Shown one piece after another: positions 25,216 to 33,047 of a DNA stretch of 64,000 bases. This DNA comes from Curtobacterium pusillum (lineage in GTDB: Bacteria; Actinomycetota; Actinomycetes; Actinomycetales; Microbacteriaceae): positions 16,904 through 80,903 of the forward strand of contig NZ_VDZH01000007.1 in the NCBI RefSeq assembly GCF_007673235.1, read 5' to 3'. Positions within the stretch are counted from its first letter, which is position 1. Each line of letters opens with the position of its first letter. Below the pieces are notes generated by a model. That model was not told where the DNA came from, did not search any database, and was given only the letters and a program-made list of their open reading frames with translations. Made by a program: the position numbers and the translations under genes.

Positions 25216-25956
25216 ATGACGAGCCGCATCACCGAGGGCGCCGAGCCGAAGCACCAGCAGCTGCGGCGCATCCTCCTCGAGCTCGCCACCTCGCGCCTGG
25301 CCCCCGGCGCCGCGATCCCCTCCGAACGGCAGCTCATCGCCGAGTACGGCGTCTCGCGGATCACCGTGCGCGAGGCCCTCGGGCAGCTCGTCAACGAGGG
25401 CTACCTCGAGCGCGTGCGCGGCAAGGGCACCTTCGTGGCGCACCGTCCCGTGCAGTCCACGCTGCACCTGGCGTCCTTCACCGAGGAGATGCGTGCGCTC
25501 GGACACGTCCCCACGACGGTCGTGCTCGTGCGCGAGGAGAAGGTCCCGCCGGCGGACACGATTGCGGCACTCCGACTCGGCGAGACCGACACGGCCTACC
25601 ACCTGAAGCGCCTCCGGATGGCGGACGGCGCCCCGGTGTCGATCGACGACGCGTGGCTCTCCGCCGAGGCGTTCCCCGGCCTCCTCGACCACGACCTGTC
25701 CGGGTCGGTCTACTCGTTGGCGGCCGTCGAGTACGGCACGCCGATCGATCGGGCGCAGCAGACCGTGGCGGCGAAGCCCGCGGCCGACGACGTCGCGACC
25801 CTGCTCGGCACGAAGACGGGTGCGCCGGTCCTGGAGTTCGACCGGGTGTCGTACTCGGGCGACCGCCCCGTGGAGCACTCCCGCTCGTGGTACCGGTCGG
25901 ACCGGTACCGCGTGCAGATGGAGGTCACGGCGACGGCGCCGCAGGCGGTCGCGTAG
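25216..25956 (+). CDS. GntR-family regulator of the HutC group, DasR/NagR-like
   Basis: The 246-aa product has a winged helix at residues 10-75 (PSERQLIAEYGVSRITVREA then LGQLVNEGYLERVRGKGTFV) and a UTRA effector domain, typical of the HutC group that includes DasR and NagR. These proteins sense phosphorylated amino sugars such as glucosamine-6-phosphate. Operators of matching sequence lie before this gene and between EIIB and EIIC. I therefore infer that it regulates itself and the adjacent PTS genes. It is convergent with EIIA. Confidence 0.88.
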   Translation: MTSRITEGAEPKHQQLRRILLELATSRLAPGAAIPSERQLIAEYGVSRITVREALGQLVNEGYLERVRGKGTFVAHRPVQSTLHLASFTEEMRALGHVPTTVVLVREEKVPPADTIAALRLGETDTAYHLKRLRMADGAPVSIDDAWLSAEAFPGLLDHDLSGSVYSLAAVEYGTPIDRAQQTVAAKPAADDVATLLGTKTGAPVLEFDRVSYSGDRPVEHSRSWYRSDRYRVQMEVTATAPQAVA

Positions 25957-26066
25957 GGCCGTCGCGTCGCGTCACGTCACGTCGCGTCACTGCGCCGGCC
26001 TGGAGGCACGGGTCGGCCCCGCCCGTCGGCGTGCGACGGACGGGGCCTGGGTCTCGTGCGTGCGGG

Positions 26067-26519
26067 TTACGCCTCGTAGAGCGCGTCGCCGTCGCGGACG
26101 GTCGTGCCGACGGTGTCCTGTGCGATGGAGTCCGGCGCGGAGCCGAGCACCACGACGGGGCAGATCGGCGAGTAGCCGGCGGCCGAGATCACCGAGGGGG
26201 TGAACCGGACGACGGGGTCACCGGCGCTCACGGTGTCACCCTCGGCGGCAAGGAGCTCGAAGCCCTCGCCCGAGAGCTTCACGGTGTCGATGCCGACGTG
26301 CACGAGGACGTCGGTCCCCGCCGAGCCCTGCAGGGCGAAGGCGTGCGGGTGCAGCTTCACGATCGAGCCGTCGACGGGCGCCACCGCGGTGACCGCACCC
26401 TCGACGCCGGTCGGGTCCACCGCGACGCCCGCGCCGACGAGCTGCCCGGCGAACACCGGGTCCGGCACGTCGGAGAGTGCAACGACCGGGCCCGCGAACG
26501 GGGTCCGGACGCTCGTCAC
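26067..26519 (-). CDS. PTS system EIIA component, glucose family
   Basis: The 150-aa product is a stand-alone IIA-Glc-type domain. The phospho-acceptor is His74 in VLVHVGIDTVKLSGEGF, with the partner His59 in VKLHPHAFALQ, both at family positions. It takes phosphate from HPr and passes it to EIIB. It starts with GTG overlapping the EIIB stop (GTGA). With EIIB on the same strand and EIIC divergent, the three proteins form one split glucose-family permease, probably for N-acetylglucosamine given the regulator. Confidence 0.9.
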   Translation of the reverse strand: MTSVRTPFAGPVVALSDVPDPVFAGQLVGAGVAVDPTGVEGAVTAVAPVDGSIVKLHPHAFALQGSAGTDVLVHVGIDTVKLSGEGFELLAAEGDTVSAGDPVVRFTPSVISAAGYSPICPVVVLGSAPDSIAQDTVGTTVRDGDALYEA

Positions 26520-26752
26520 AGCTCGTCCTGGATGTCCTGCGCGAGGTTGTCGGCGACCGTGCCGACGATGACCTGCCAGCCGGTGCCGCCACCGACGACG
26601 GCCTGGGCCCCAGCGGCCTGCAGTGCGGCCTTGTCGACGAGGTCTCCGTCCTCCACCTCGACGCGGAGGCGCGTGATGCAGCCCTCGACCTCTTCGATGT
26701 TGTCGACCCCGCCGAGCGCGGCGATGATGTCGGCGGCCTTGATGTCAGCCAT
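26516..26752 (-). CDS. PTS system EIIB component, glucose family
   Basis: The 78-aa product is a single IIB domain. The phospho-cysteine is Cys25 in VEGCITRLRV, a near-exact copy of the family motif. It passes phosphate from EIIA to the incoming sugar on EIIC. Its promoter must lie in the 178-base region shared with the divergent EIIC gene, where the GntR-type operator sits. A TTTCCTCC (GGAGGAAA on the coding strand) just upstream of the ATG is a good ribosome-binding site. Confidence 0.93.
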   Translation of the reverse strand: MADIKAADIIAALGGVDNIEEVEGCITRLRVEVEDGDLVDKAALQAAGAQAVVGGGTGWQVIVGTVADNLAQDIQDEL

Positions 26753-26772
26753 CGTTTCCTCCTCGTTAAGGG

Positions 26773-26862
26773 TGTGAGCGCCAGGTTGACATGCGCCCGG
26801 TCTCGGTTCAGACTACGGAACTGGTCATGACCGGACAGGACCGGACCTGGTGGTACCGCCGA
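26773..26862. promoter_or_regulatory. Divergent EIIB/EIIC control region with GntR operators
   Basis: On the plus strand TTGACA (near 26788) is followed 17 bases on by CAGACT, a plausible EIIC promoter. Downstream lie GGTCATGACC (26823-26832, a perfect palindrome within TGGTCATGACCG), GGACCGGACC, and GGTGGTACCGCC (about 26848-26859). They share the TGGT half-site with the operator before the GntR gene, so one regulator probably controls both transcripts. Confidence 0.6.
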
Positions 26863-26930
26863 GGTTACCTGCGCTGGCTGCACGACTCAACCCACTCCGA
26901 CAGCTCCACCCAATGACGAGAGGACTTCCG

Positions 26931-28196
26931 ATGAGCATCACCACTGCCGCGGACGTGCCGGAGAAGAAGCCGAAGAAGCAGTCCAAGGTCTTCGCGAACG
27001 CCCAGCGACTCGGACGCAGCCTGCTGCTCCCGATCGCGGTCATGCCGGCGGCGGGCATCCTGAACCGCATCGGCCAGCCCGACCTCCTCGGTGCCATCCC
27101 GGGCTTCGAGACGGGCGCCAGCGTCATCTCGGCTGCGGGACAGGCCATCTTCACGTGGCTCCCGCTGCTGTTCGCCGTCGGCATCGCGATCGGGTGGGCG
27201 AAGAAGTCGGACGGCACGACGGCGCTCGCCGCGGTCGTCGGCTACATGGTCATGTACCAGGTGTTCGCGGTGATGTCCCCGGTCGTGCTCGACGGTGTGA
27301 AGAACGCCAACGGAGACCAGGCGGTCATCAACTACGGCGTGCTCGGCGGCATCGTCATGGGCCTCGTCTCCGCAGTGATGTGGGAGAAGTTCCACCGGAC
27401 GAAGATGCCCGACTTCCTCGGCTTCTTCTCCGGACGTCGCCTCGTCCCGATCCTCACTGCGGCCGCCGGCCTCGTGATCGCTGTGCTGATGTCCTTCGTC
27501 TACCGGTACTTCGACATCGCGCTCACCGCAGCCGGCACCGCGGTCGCGGACAACGCCGTCATCGGTGGCGGCATCTTCGGGTTCGCGAACCGGATGCTCA
27601 TCCCGATTGGTCTCCACCAGCTGCTGAACTTCTTCCCGTGGTTCCAGCTCGGGAGCTTCACGAACGCCGCCGGTGACATCGTCCACGGCGACATCCCGCG
27701 CTTCCTCGCGGGCGACCCGACCGCAGGCATCTTCCAGACCGGGTTCTTCCCGATCATGATGTTCGCCCTGCCGGCTGGTGCCCTCGCCATCTGGCGCAAC
27801 GCCAAGCCGCAGAACCGCAAGCTCGTCGGCGGCATCATGATCTCGGCCGCGCTCACCTCGTTCGTGACCGGCATCACCGAGCCCCTCGAGTACTCGTTCA
27901 TGTTCGTGGCGTTCCCGCTCTACGTCATCCACGCGGTCCTCACGGGCACGTCGCTCGCCCTCGTGAACGCGCTCGGGATCCACGACGGGTTCTCGTTCTC
28001 GGCCGGCGCGATCGACTTCGTCCTGAACTTCGGCAAGGCCGACGGGGCGATCTGGCTCATCCCGATCGGCCTCGGGTACGCGGTGATCTACTACTTCCTG
28101 TTCAGTTTCGTGATCAAGAAGTGGAACCTCCGGACGCCCGGGCGTGAGGACGACACGATCGCGGAGAACACGATCGACGCGGCCACGAAGCCGTAG
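26931..28196 (+). CDS. PTS system EIIC component, glucose/N-acetylglucosamine family
   Basis: The 421-aa product has about ten TM segments and the EIIC marks GFANRMLIPIGLHQLLNFFP (about residue 218) and FVTGITEPLEYSFMFVAF. The GITEP motif binds sugar. The IGLHQLLN segment and a DasR-like regulator favour N-acetylglucosamine over glucose as substrate. The ATG at 26931 has GAGAGGA upstream; an in-frame ATG at 26913 lies ahead of it but without a site. It works with the divergent EIIA and EIIB. A large palindromic repeat follows 11 bases after the stop. Confidence 0.9.
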   Translation: MSITTAADVPEKKPKKQSKVFANAQRLGRSLLLPIAVMPAAGILNRIGQPDLLGAIPGFETGASVISAAGQAIFTWLPLLFAVGIAIGWAKKSDGTTALAAVVGYMVMYQVFAVMSPVVLDGVKNANGDQAVINYGVLGGIVMGLVSAVMWEKFHRTKMPDFLGFFSGRRLVPILTAAAGLVIAVLMSFVYRYFDIALTAAGTAVADNAVIGGGIFGFANRMLIPIGLHQLLNFFPWFQLGSFTNAAGDIVHGDIPRFLAGDPTAGIFQTGFFPIMMFALPAGALAIWRNAKPQNRKLVGGIMISAALTSFVTGITEPLEYSFMFVAFPLYVIHAVLTGTSLALVNALGIHDGFSFSAGAIDFVLNFGKADGAIWLIPIGLGYAVIYYFLFSFVIKKWNLRTPGREDDTIAENTIDAATKP

Positions 28197-28207
28197 ACGT
28201 CACCACC

Positions 28208-28257
28208 TGACGGACTGGAGGCGCGGTGCCAGCTGGCACCGCGCCTCCCGTCCGTCA
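28208..28257. repeat. REP-like palindrome (GGAGGCGCGGTGCC family), copy 1
   Basis: A perfect 32-bp palindrome built from GGAGGCGCGGTGCCAG and its reverse complement is flanked, after one mismatch, by TGACGGAC/GTCCGTCA. It lies right after the EIIC stop and could terminate transcription. Near-identical elements lie at 43918-43965 and 49884-49929. Confidence 0.85.
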
Positions 28258-28259
28258 CG

Positions 28260-28400
28260 GCGTGTGTTCCTTCCCATGCCGCGCGCAGTAGGAAGCGGAT
28301 TCGCGCGTAGGAGGCCGGAACTTCCTGCTCTCCATGCGCGGAACGGCTTCCTACGCGCGGAACGGCCTCCGACGCGCGGAACGACACCCGCGCTGGCTTC
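28260..28400. repeat. Array of short TTCCTACGCGCG units
   Basis: Two inverted units (GTAGGAAGCGGATTCGCGC and a degraded one) are followed by tandem GCGCGGAACGGCTTCCTAC, GCGCGGAACGGCCTCCGAC and a partial unit. The same unit recurs at 44000-44090, again just after a GGAGGCGCGG palindrome. No gene is visible between 28197 and 28449. Confidence 0.7.
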
Positions 28401-28412
28401 ATGAGAGTGGTT

Positions 28413-28442
28413 TTGACAACCGTTATCAACTAGCTCTACGCT
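28413..28442 (+). promoter_or_regulatory. Zur box and promoter of the zinc uptake operon
   Basis: TTGACAAC-C-GTTATCAA (28413-28429) is an inverted repeat with one mismatch and matches the actinobacterial Zur box pattern (TGAnAAC.GTTnTCA type). It covers the -35 TTGACA (28413-28418). A -10 TACGCT (28437-28442) lies 18 bases downstream. The ATG at 28450 is only seven bases past the -10, so the mRNA is probably leaderless. Confidence 0.82.
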
Positions 28443-28449
28443 CGAGGAC

Positions 28450-29361
28450 ATGCACAACCGTCTCCTCGCCCTGCCGCTCGTCGCCGGCGCCGCCGCGCTC
28501 GCCCTGACCGGTTGCGCGACGTCCTCTGCCTCCGGTGACGCCTCGGGCGACGGCACCGTCCGGGTCGTCGCCTCCACGAACGTCTACGGCTCGATCGTCG
28601 AGGCGATCGGCGGCGACCACGTGTCCGTCACGAGCATCCTCAACGACCCGTCGCAGGACCCGCACTCGTTCGAGTCCAGCGCGAAGACGCAGCTCGCCGT
28701 GTCGAAGGCCGACCTCCTCATCGAGAACGGGGGCGGGTACGACGACTTCATGACCACGCTCGCCGACGCGTCGAGCACGGAGGCCGACACGATCAACGTC
28801 GTGAAGCTCTCGGGGCTCGACGAGGGCGGGGACACCGAGTTCAACGAGCACGTGTTCTACAGCTACCCGACGATGGTGAAGCTCGTGGCCGACGTGTCGA
28901 AGCGCCTCGGCGAGCTCGACAGCGCGGACAAGGGCGAGTTCACGAAGAACGCCGACGCGCTGACGACGAAGCTCGAGGGGCTCGAGACCGCGACCGCCGA
29001 CCTGAAGAAGACGTACGCGGGCGAGAAGGTCTCGTACACCGAGCCCGTGCCCGGTTACCTGTTCGACGCGATCGGGCTCGACAACGTCACGCCCGAGGCC
29101 TTCTCCGAGGCGATCGAGGAGGGCGACGACGTCCCGCCGGCCGCGCTCAACGACACCCTCAAGCTGTTCACGAACAAGACCGTGAAGGTCCTGGCGTACA
29201 ACGACCAGACCTCCAGCCCGGAGACCGAACAGGTCAAGAAGGCGGCCGAGGACAACGGCATCCCGGTCGTCGGTGTCACGGAGACGCTCCCGAAGGGGGA
29301 GGATTACGTCTCGTGGCAGCAGGCGAACATCGACGCGGTGCAGGCGGCGCTCCAGAAGTGA
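28450..29361 (+). CDS. znuA: Zinc ABC transporter substrate-binding lipoprotein
   Basis: The 303-aa product has a lipobox LALTGC (Cys22) and a cluster-9 (TroA/ZnuA) fold. Metal ligands are suggested by His72 in DPHSFESS and His134 in NEHVFYSYP; the expected third His region is not obvious. The His-rich loop of many ZnuA proteins is absent. It delivers metal to the permease outside the membrane. Zinc rather than manganese is inferred from the Zur box upstream and the zur gene at the operon end. The stop overlaps the next start (GTGA). Confidence 0.88.
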   Translation: MHNRLLALPLVAGAAALALTGCATSSASGDASGDGTVRVVASTNVYGSIVEAIGGDHVSVTSILNDPSQDPHSFESSAKTQLAVSKADLLIENGGGYDDFMTTLADASSTEADTINVVKLSGLDEGGDTEFNEHVFYSYPTMVKLVADVSKRLGELDSADKGEFTKNADALTTKLEGLETATADLKKTYAGEKVSYTEPVPGYLFDAIGLDNVTPEAFSEAIEEGDDVPPAALNDTLKLFTNKTVKVLAYNDQTSSPETEQVKKAAEDNGIPVVGVTETLPKGEDYVSWQQANIDAVQAALQK

Positions 29362-30233
29362 CCGCCCTCCAGAGTCCCTCGCGAACCGTCACTGCCCCCG
29401 GCAGTGGCGGTTCCGCCGTGCTCGCGCTGCGGGACGCCGAGCTCTCCTACGGTGCGCGCCGGCTCTGGTCGCACCTCGACCTCGACCTGGCGCCGGGCGA
29501 GTTCGTCGCCGTGCTCGGGCCGAACGGTGCCGGGAAGACCTCGCTGCTGCGGACCGTGCTCGGGCAGCAGCGGCTGACCTCCGGCACGATGTCGTTCCTC
29601 GGCCAGCCGGTCCGTCGCGGGCACCGCAAGATCGGGTACATCCCGCAGCAGCGCCTGATGGACGCCGGGACCCCGCTCCGCGCGCGGGACATGATCGCGC
29701 AGGGCGTCACCGGGTCGCGGTGGGGGATCCTGCCCGCGAGCCGTGCCGAGCGAGCCCGGGTCGACCGCATCCTCGACGAGGTCGGCGCGACGGCGTTCGC
29801 GGACGCCCCGGTCGCCGAGCTCTCCGGCGGGGAGCAGCAGCGCACCCGCGTCGGGCAGGCCATCGCCGCCGACCCCGCACTGCTGCTGTGCGACGAACCG
29901 CTCATCTCGCTCGACCTCCGCCACCAGCGCGGCGTCACCGAGCTCATCGACCGGCAGCGCCGACAGCAGGACGCAGCGGTGCTGTTCGTCACGCACGACG
30001 TGAACCCGATCCTCGACGTCGTCGACCGCGTGCTCTACATCGCCGGCGGGCGGTTCCGGATCGGTTCGCCGGACGAGGTCCTGCGCACCGACGTGCTCTC
30101 CGACCTGTACGGCACGCCCGTCGACGTCGTCCGGACCATGGGGCGGATCGTCATCGTCGGTGCGAACGACGCGCACGACCACCACTGCGACCCGGACCCG
30201 CACGCTCCGGCACCGGACGAAGGACGGATCTGA
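29358..30233 (+). CDS. znuC: Zinc ABC transporter ATP-binding protein
   Basis: The 291-aa product has Walker A GPNGAGKTS (about residues 54-62), signature LSGGEQQRTRVGQAI, Walker B LLLCDEPLISLD and the switch His in VTHDVN. The C-terminal tail is metal-binding in look (DAHDHHCDPDPH). It powers the ZnuA/ZnuB importer. The GTG start overlaps the znuA stop. About 20 extra N-terminal residues precede the ATPase fold. Confidence 0.9.
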   Translation: MTALQSPSRTVTAPGSGGSAVLALRDAELSYGARRLWSHLDLDLAPGEFVAVLGPNGAGKTSLLRTVLGQQRLTSGTMSFLGQPVRRGHRKIGYIPQQRLMDAGTPLRARDMIAQGVTGSRWGILPASRAERARVDRILDEVGATAFADAPVAELSGGEQQRTRVGQAIAADPALLLCDEPLISLDLRHQRGVTELIDRQRRQQDAAVLFVTHDVNPILDVVDRVLYIAGGRFRIGSPDEVLRTDVLSDLYGTPVDVVRTMGRIVIVGANDAHDHHCDPDPHAPAPDEGRI

Positions 30234-31180
30234 TGGACGTCTGGTCGACGATCTTCTCGTTCCAGGACTACGGCGAGCTCGTCGTGCTCGTGCAGAACTC
30301 GATCTGGGCGGGCGCGGTGCTCGGCATCGTCGGTGGCCTGATCGGTCCGTTCGTGGTCGCCCGGAACATGCCCTTCGCGGTGCACGGCATCTCGGAGCTG
30401 TCCTTTGCGGGCGCGAGTGCGTCCCTGCTGCTCGGCGTCAACGTCGTCACGGGGTCGCTCGTCGGGTCGGTCATCGCGGCGCTCCTCATCGGACTGCTCG
30501 GGTCGAAGGCCCGCGACCGCAACTCGATCATCGCCGTCCTCATGCCGTTCGGGCTCGGGCTCGGCATCCTCTGCCTCGCGCTCTACAAGGGGCGTGCGGC
30601 GAACAAGTTCGGCCTGCTCACCGGCCAGATCGTGTCGGTGGACAACCCGCAGCTGACGTTCCTCATCGTCATCGCCGCGATCGTCGTCGCGACGCTGCTC
30701 GTGATCTGGCGCCCGCTGATGTTCGCGTCCGTCGACCCCGACGTCGCGGCGGCGGCCGGCATCCCGGTGCGGACCCTGGCGATCGTGTTCATGCTCGCCC
30801 TCGGACTCGCGACGGCGGTGTCGGTGCAGATCGTCGGCGCGCTCCTCGTGCTCTCCCTGCTCGTCACCCCGGCGGCAGCGGCACTGCGCCTCAGCTCGCA
30901 CCCGGTCGTCGTGCCGATCCTGTCGACCGTGTTCGCGGTCGTGTCGGTCGTGGGCGGGATCCTGCTCGCCCTCGGCGGCGGGCTGCCGATCAGCCCCTAC
31001 GTCACGACGATCTCGTTCGCGATCTGGGTGGTCTGCCGCATCGTCGGCGGACGCAAGGACCGCCGTGGACGTGACCGGATCGTGGGTCGGGACCAACGAG
31101 GCGGGGGCGCACCGCGCCTCCAGGCCGGAACGCCGGACGCGTCGACCGACGCGAGCCGCAAGGAAGGAGTCACCGCATGA
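30233..31180 (+). CDS. znuB: Zinc ABC transporter permease
   Basis: The 315-aa product has about eight TM segments of the ABC-3 family (LVVLVQNSIWAGAVLGIVGG at the start, and NMPFAVHGISELSFAG). It forms the channel of the ZnuABC importer. It overlaps znuC by one base and the zur start by four. The last 35 residues are hydrophilic and include a RLQAG segment encoded by a dispersed CGCGCCTCCAG motif at 31114-31124. Confidence 0.9.
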   Translation: MDVWSTIFSFQDYGELVVLVQNSIWAGAVLGIVGGLIGPFVVARNMPFAVHGISELSFAGASASLLLGVNVVTGSLVGSVIAALLIGLLGSKARDRNSIIAVLMPFGLGLGILCLALYKGRAANKFGLLTGQIVSVDNPQLTFLIVIAAIVVATLLVIWRPLMFASVDPDVAAAAGIPVRTLAIVFMLALGLATAVSVQIVGALLVLSLLVTPAAAALRLSSHPVVVPILSTVFAVVSVVGGILLALGGGLPISPYVTTISFAIWVVCRIVGGRKDRRGRDRIVGRDQRGGGAPRLQAGTPDASTDASRKEGVTA

Positions 31181-31590
31181 ACGCCGTGCAGAAGCCGAAG
31201 CGGAACACGTGGCAGCGCGAAGCGGTGCGCACCGCGCTCTCCAGCACCGAGGGGTTCGTGAGCGCGCAGGCGCTGCACCAGCACCTGCGGGACGACGGCT
31301 CCACGATCGGACTGGCGACGGTGTACCGGGCGCTCTCCGACCTGGCCACCGAGGGTGACGCCGACTCCCTGCAGCAGGACGGCGAGTCGCTGTACCGCGC
31401 CTGCACGACCGACGCGCACCACCACCACCTGATCTGCCGGAACTGCGGCCGCACGGTCGAGATCGAAGCCGACCCGGTGGAGCGGTGGGCGCAGGAGGTC
31501 GCCGCGGCGAACGGCTTCACGAACGCCAGCCACGTGGTGGACATCTTCGGCGAGTGCGCGTCGTGCACCGCAGCCCGCACCGGCGCGTAG
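31177..31590 (+). CDS. zur: Fur-family regulator, Zur type
   Basis: The 137-aa product has a Fur winged helix (residues ~10-75, GLATVYRALSDLA) and the zinc-site pattern HHHHLICRNCGRT with Cys87/Cys90 and Cys127/Cys130, a full structural Cys4 site. It is the last gene of the zinc uptake operon, starts within the znuB stop, and has AAGGAG upstream. I infer that it is the zinc-responsive repressor that binds the box before znuA, giving autoregulation. Other Fur types are less likely given this setting. Confidence 0.92.
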   Translation: MNAVQKPKRNTWQREAVRTALSSTEGFVSAQALHQHLRDDGSTIGLATVYRALSDLATEGDADSLQQDGESLYRACTTDAHHHHLICRNCGRTVEIEADPVERWAQEVAAANGFTNASHVVDIFGECASCTAARTGA

Positions 31591-31600
31591 TCTCCGCCTC

Positions 31601-32302
31601 ATGCACGTGATCCTGGTTCCCGGATTCTGGCTCGACGCGAGCGCCTGGGACGAGGTGGCCCCGGTGCTCCGCGCCGCCGGTCACTCGGTCGAGGCGGTCA
31701 CCCGCGACGGTGACACGCTCGACGAGCAGGTCGCCGCACTGGTCGAGAAGCTCGACGACGTGGCCACCGCTGACGAACCCGTCGTGCTCGCCGGGCACTC
31801 CGGGGCGGGGCCGATCGCGTACATGGCAGCGGACCAGCGGCCCTCGCTCGTCGCGCACCTGCTGTACGTCGACACGTTCCCCGGACCGGAGGGCGGCTGC
31901 GTCAACGACGAACTGCCCGTGGTGGACGGCGTCGTGCCGCTGCCCTCGTGGGACGTGTGGGAGCCGGCGACCGTGCGGGGCATGACGCCTGAACTGCGGG
32001 AGGCCTTCGAGCACCGGGCGATCCCGGAGCCCGCGGCCGTGCCGTCGGACCGGTTCCACTACTCCGACGCCGCACGGCACACGATCCCGGCGACGGTGAT
32101 CACGTGCGAGATCCCTGCGACGGACCTCGCGACGATGGTGGCCGACCACCAGACGTGGGCGGCGGAGCTCGTGGCGACCGAGGAGCTCTCGATCGTGGGG
32201 CTCGAGACGGGGCACTGGCCGATGTTCACGGCGCCGCGGGAGCTCGGCGAGCTCATGGTGCAGGCGTTGGCGCCCGCGCCGACGCAGGCGCCTGCGCCGT
32301 AG
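31601..32302 (+). CDS. Alpha/beta-hydrolase
   Basis: The 233-aa product begins VILVPGFWLDASAWDEVAPV and has the nucleophile elbow LAGHSGAG (Ser near residue 67). A catalytic Asp in YVDTFPG and a late His in ETGHWPMF follow, giving a complete triad. It resembles small esterases related to plant salicylate/HNL-type hydrolases. The Pro/Ala-rich tail is unusual. It is ten bases after zur and could be read from the zinc operon, but its role in zinc homeostasis is not evident. Confidence 0.85.
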   Translation: MHVILVPGFWLDASAWDEVAPVLRAAGHSVEAVTRDGDTLDEQVAALVEKLDDVATADEPVVLAGHSGAGPIAYMAADQRPSLVAHLLYVDTFPGPEGGCVNDELPVVDGVVPLPSWDVWEPATVRGMTPELREAFEHRAIPEPAAVPSDRFHYSDAARHTIPATVITCEIPATDLATMVADHQTWAAELVATEELSIVGLETGHWPMFTAPRELGELMVQALAPAPTQAPAP

Positions 32303-32374
32303 GGCGCGTCCCGGGCGGGCGTCCGCGCGCCGGACGCGGGGCGCGCCTCCAGGCCGACGACCGGAAGCCGCGGT

Positions 32375-32403
32375 TTGCGACACGCCCGGTCGTCGCGTAC
32401 GCT
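32375..32403 (+). promoter_or_regulatory. Promoter of the rpmB-rpmG-rpsN operon
   Basis: A -35 TTGCGA (32375-32380) and a -10 TACGCT (32398-32403) are exactly 17 bases apart. No Zur-type inverted repeat overlaps it. Transcription would begin near 32410, giving a leader of about 230 bases. Confidence 0.65.
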
Positions 32404-32409
32404 TGACCC

Positions 32410-32638
32410 TTGGTTCTCCGCGTCCGCGCGGCGAGCCCAGTTGTTCCAAGCCCTCCGACCGTCGCGAACGCCGCGGTCGCGCGGTGCTCACAGGCCCTTC
32501 GACAGGGTCCGCGGGCCTGGGCGGCGCGCACAACCCCCTCGCTGACAGCCCGGTCGCAGACCGAGCGGCAGCGCGTGCGTGCCAGGCAAGTGAACTTGGG
32601 TGCGACCGATCGGTCGCACGGTACCTCAGGAGGAAACC
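32410..32638 (+). promoter_or_regulatory. Structured leader of the ribosomal-protein operon
   Basis: The 336 bases between the hydrolase gene and rpmB hold no gene. After the promoter the leader contains a CAGGCCC/GGGCCTG pair (32491-32497 with 32513-32519) and a perfect 20-bp palindrome, GTGCGACCGATCGGTCGCAC (32600-32619), eight bases before the AGGAGG ribosome-binding site. The last palindrome could form an eight-pair hairpin that limits access to the site, or be bound by a ribosomal protein for feedback control. Confidence 0.5.
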
Positions 32639-32875
32639 ATGGCAGCAGTGTGCCAGGTGACCGGAGCCACCCCCGGCTTCGGACACAACATCTCGCACTC
32701 GCACCGCCGGACGAAGCGCCGCTTCGACCCGAACGTGCAGAAGAAGACGTACTACGTGCCCTCGCTTCGTCGTAACGTCACGCTCACGCTCAGCGCTAAG
32801 GGCATCAAGGTGATCGACGCACGCGGCATCGAGTCCGTCGTCAAGGATCTCCTCGCCCGTGGGGAGAAGATCTGA
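32639..32875 (+). CDS. rpmB: 50S ribosomal protein bL28
   Basis: The 78-aa product [20 protein letters not shown] matches bL28, and [17 protein letters not shown] is a family mark. Only one cysteine (Cys5) is present, so it is a zinc-independent form without CxxC pairs. An AGGAGG site lies five bases before the ATG. It heads the operon with rpmG (one-base overlap) and rpsN. Confidence 0.97.
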   Translation: MAAVCQVTGATPGFGHNISHSHRRTKRRFDPNVQKKTYYVPSLRRNVTLTLSAKGIKVIDARGIESVVKDLLARGEKI

Positions 32876-33045
32876 TGGCCAAGAAGGGTCAGGACGTTCG
32901 TCCGATCATCAAGCTCCGCTCCACGGCGGGCACCGGGTTCACCTACGTGACCAAGAAGAACCGTCGCAACAACCCGGACCGTCTCGTGCTCAAGAAGTAC
33001 GACCCGGTGATCCGCAAGCACGTCGACTTCCGTGAGGAGCGCTAA
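32875..33045 (+). CDS. rpmG: 50S ribosomal protein bL33, zinc-free form
   Basis: The 56-aa product ([20 protein letters not shown], then [20 protein letters not shown]) is bL33 without any cysteine, so it is the form that does not bind zinc. Zinc-free paralogues often replace zinc forms when zinc is scarce. The ATG overlaps the rpmB stop by one base and rpsN follows after two bases. Confidence 0.97.
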   Translation: MAKKGQDVRPIIKLRSTAGTGFTYVTKKNRRNNPDRLVLKKYDPVIRKHVDFREER

Positions 33046-33047
33046 GC

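Noticed and set aside
32375-32403. Zur regulation of the rpmB operon
   Set aside because: I looked for a TGA-n-AAC-n-GTT-n-TCA pattern around the promoter and leader and found none; only the palindrome GTGCGACCGATCGGTCGCAC, which does not fit.
32303-32638. A tRNA or riboswitch in the gap before rpmB
   Set aside because: No cloverleaf, no TTCRA-type T-arm and no known riboswitch core is visible; the inverted repeats are simple stems.
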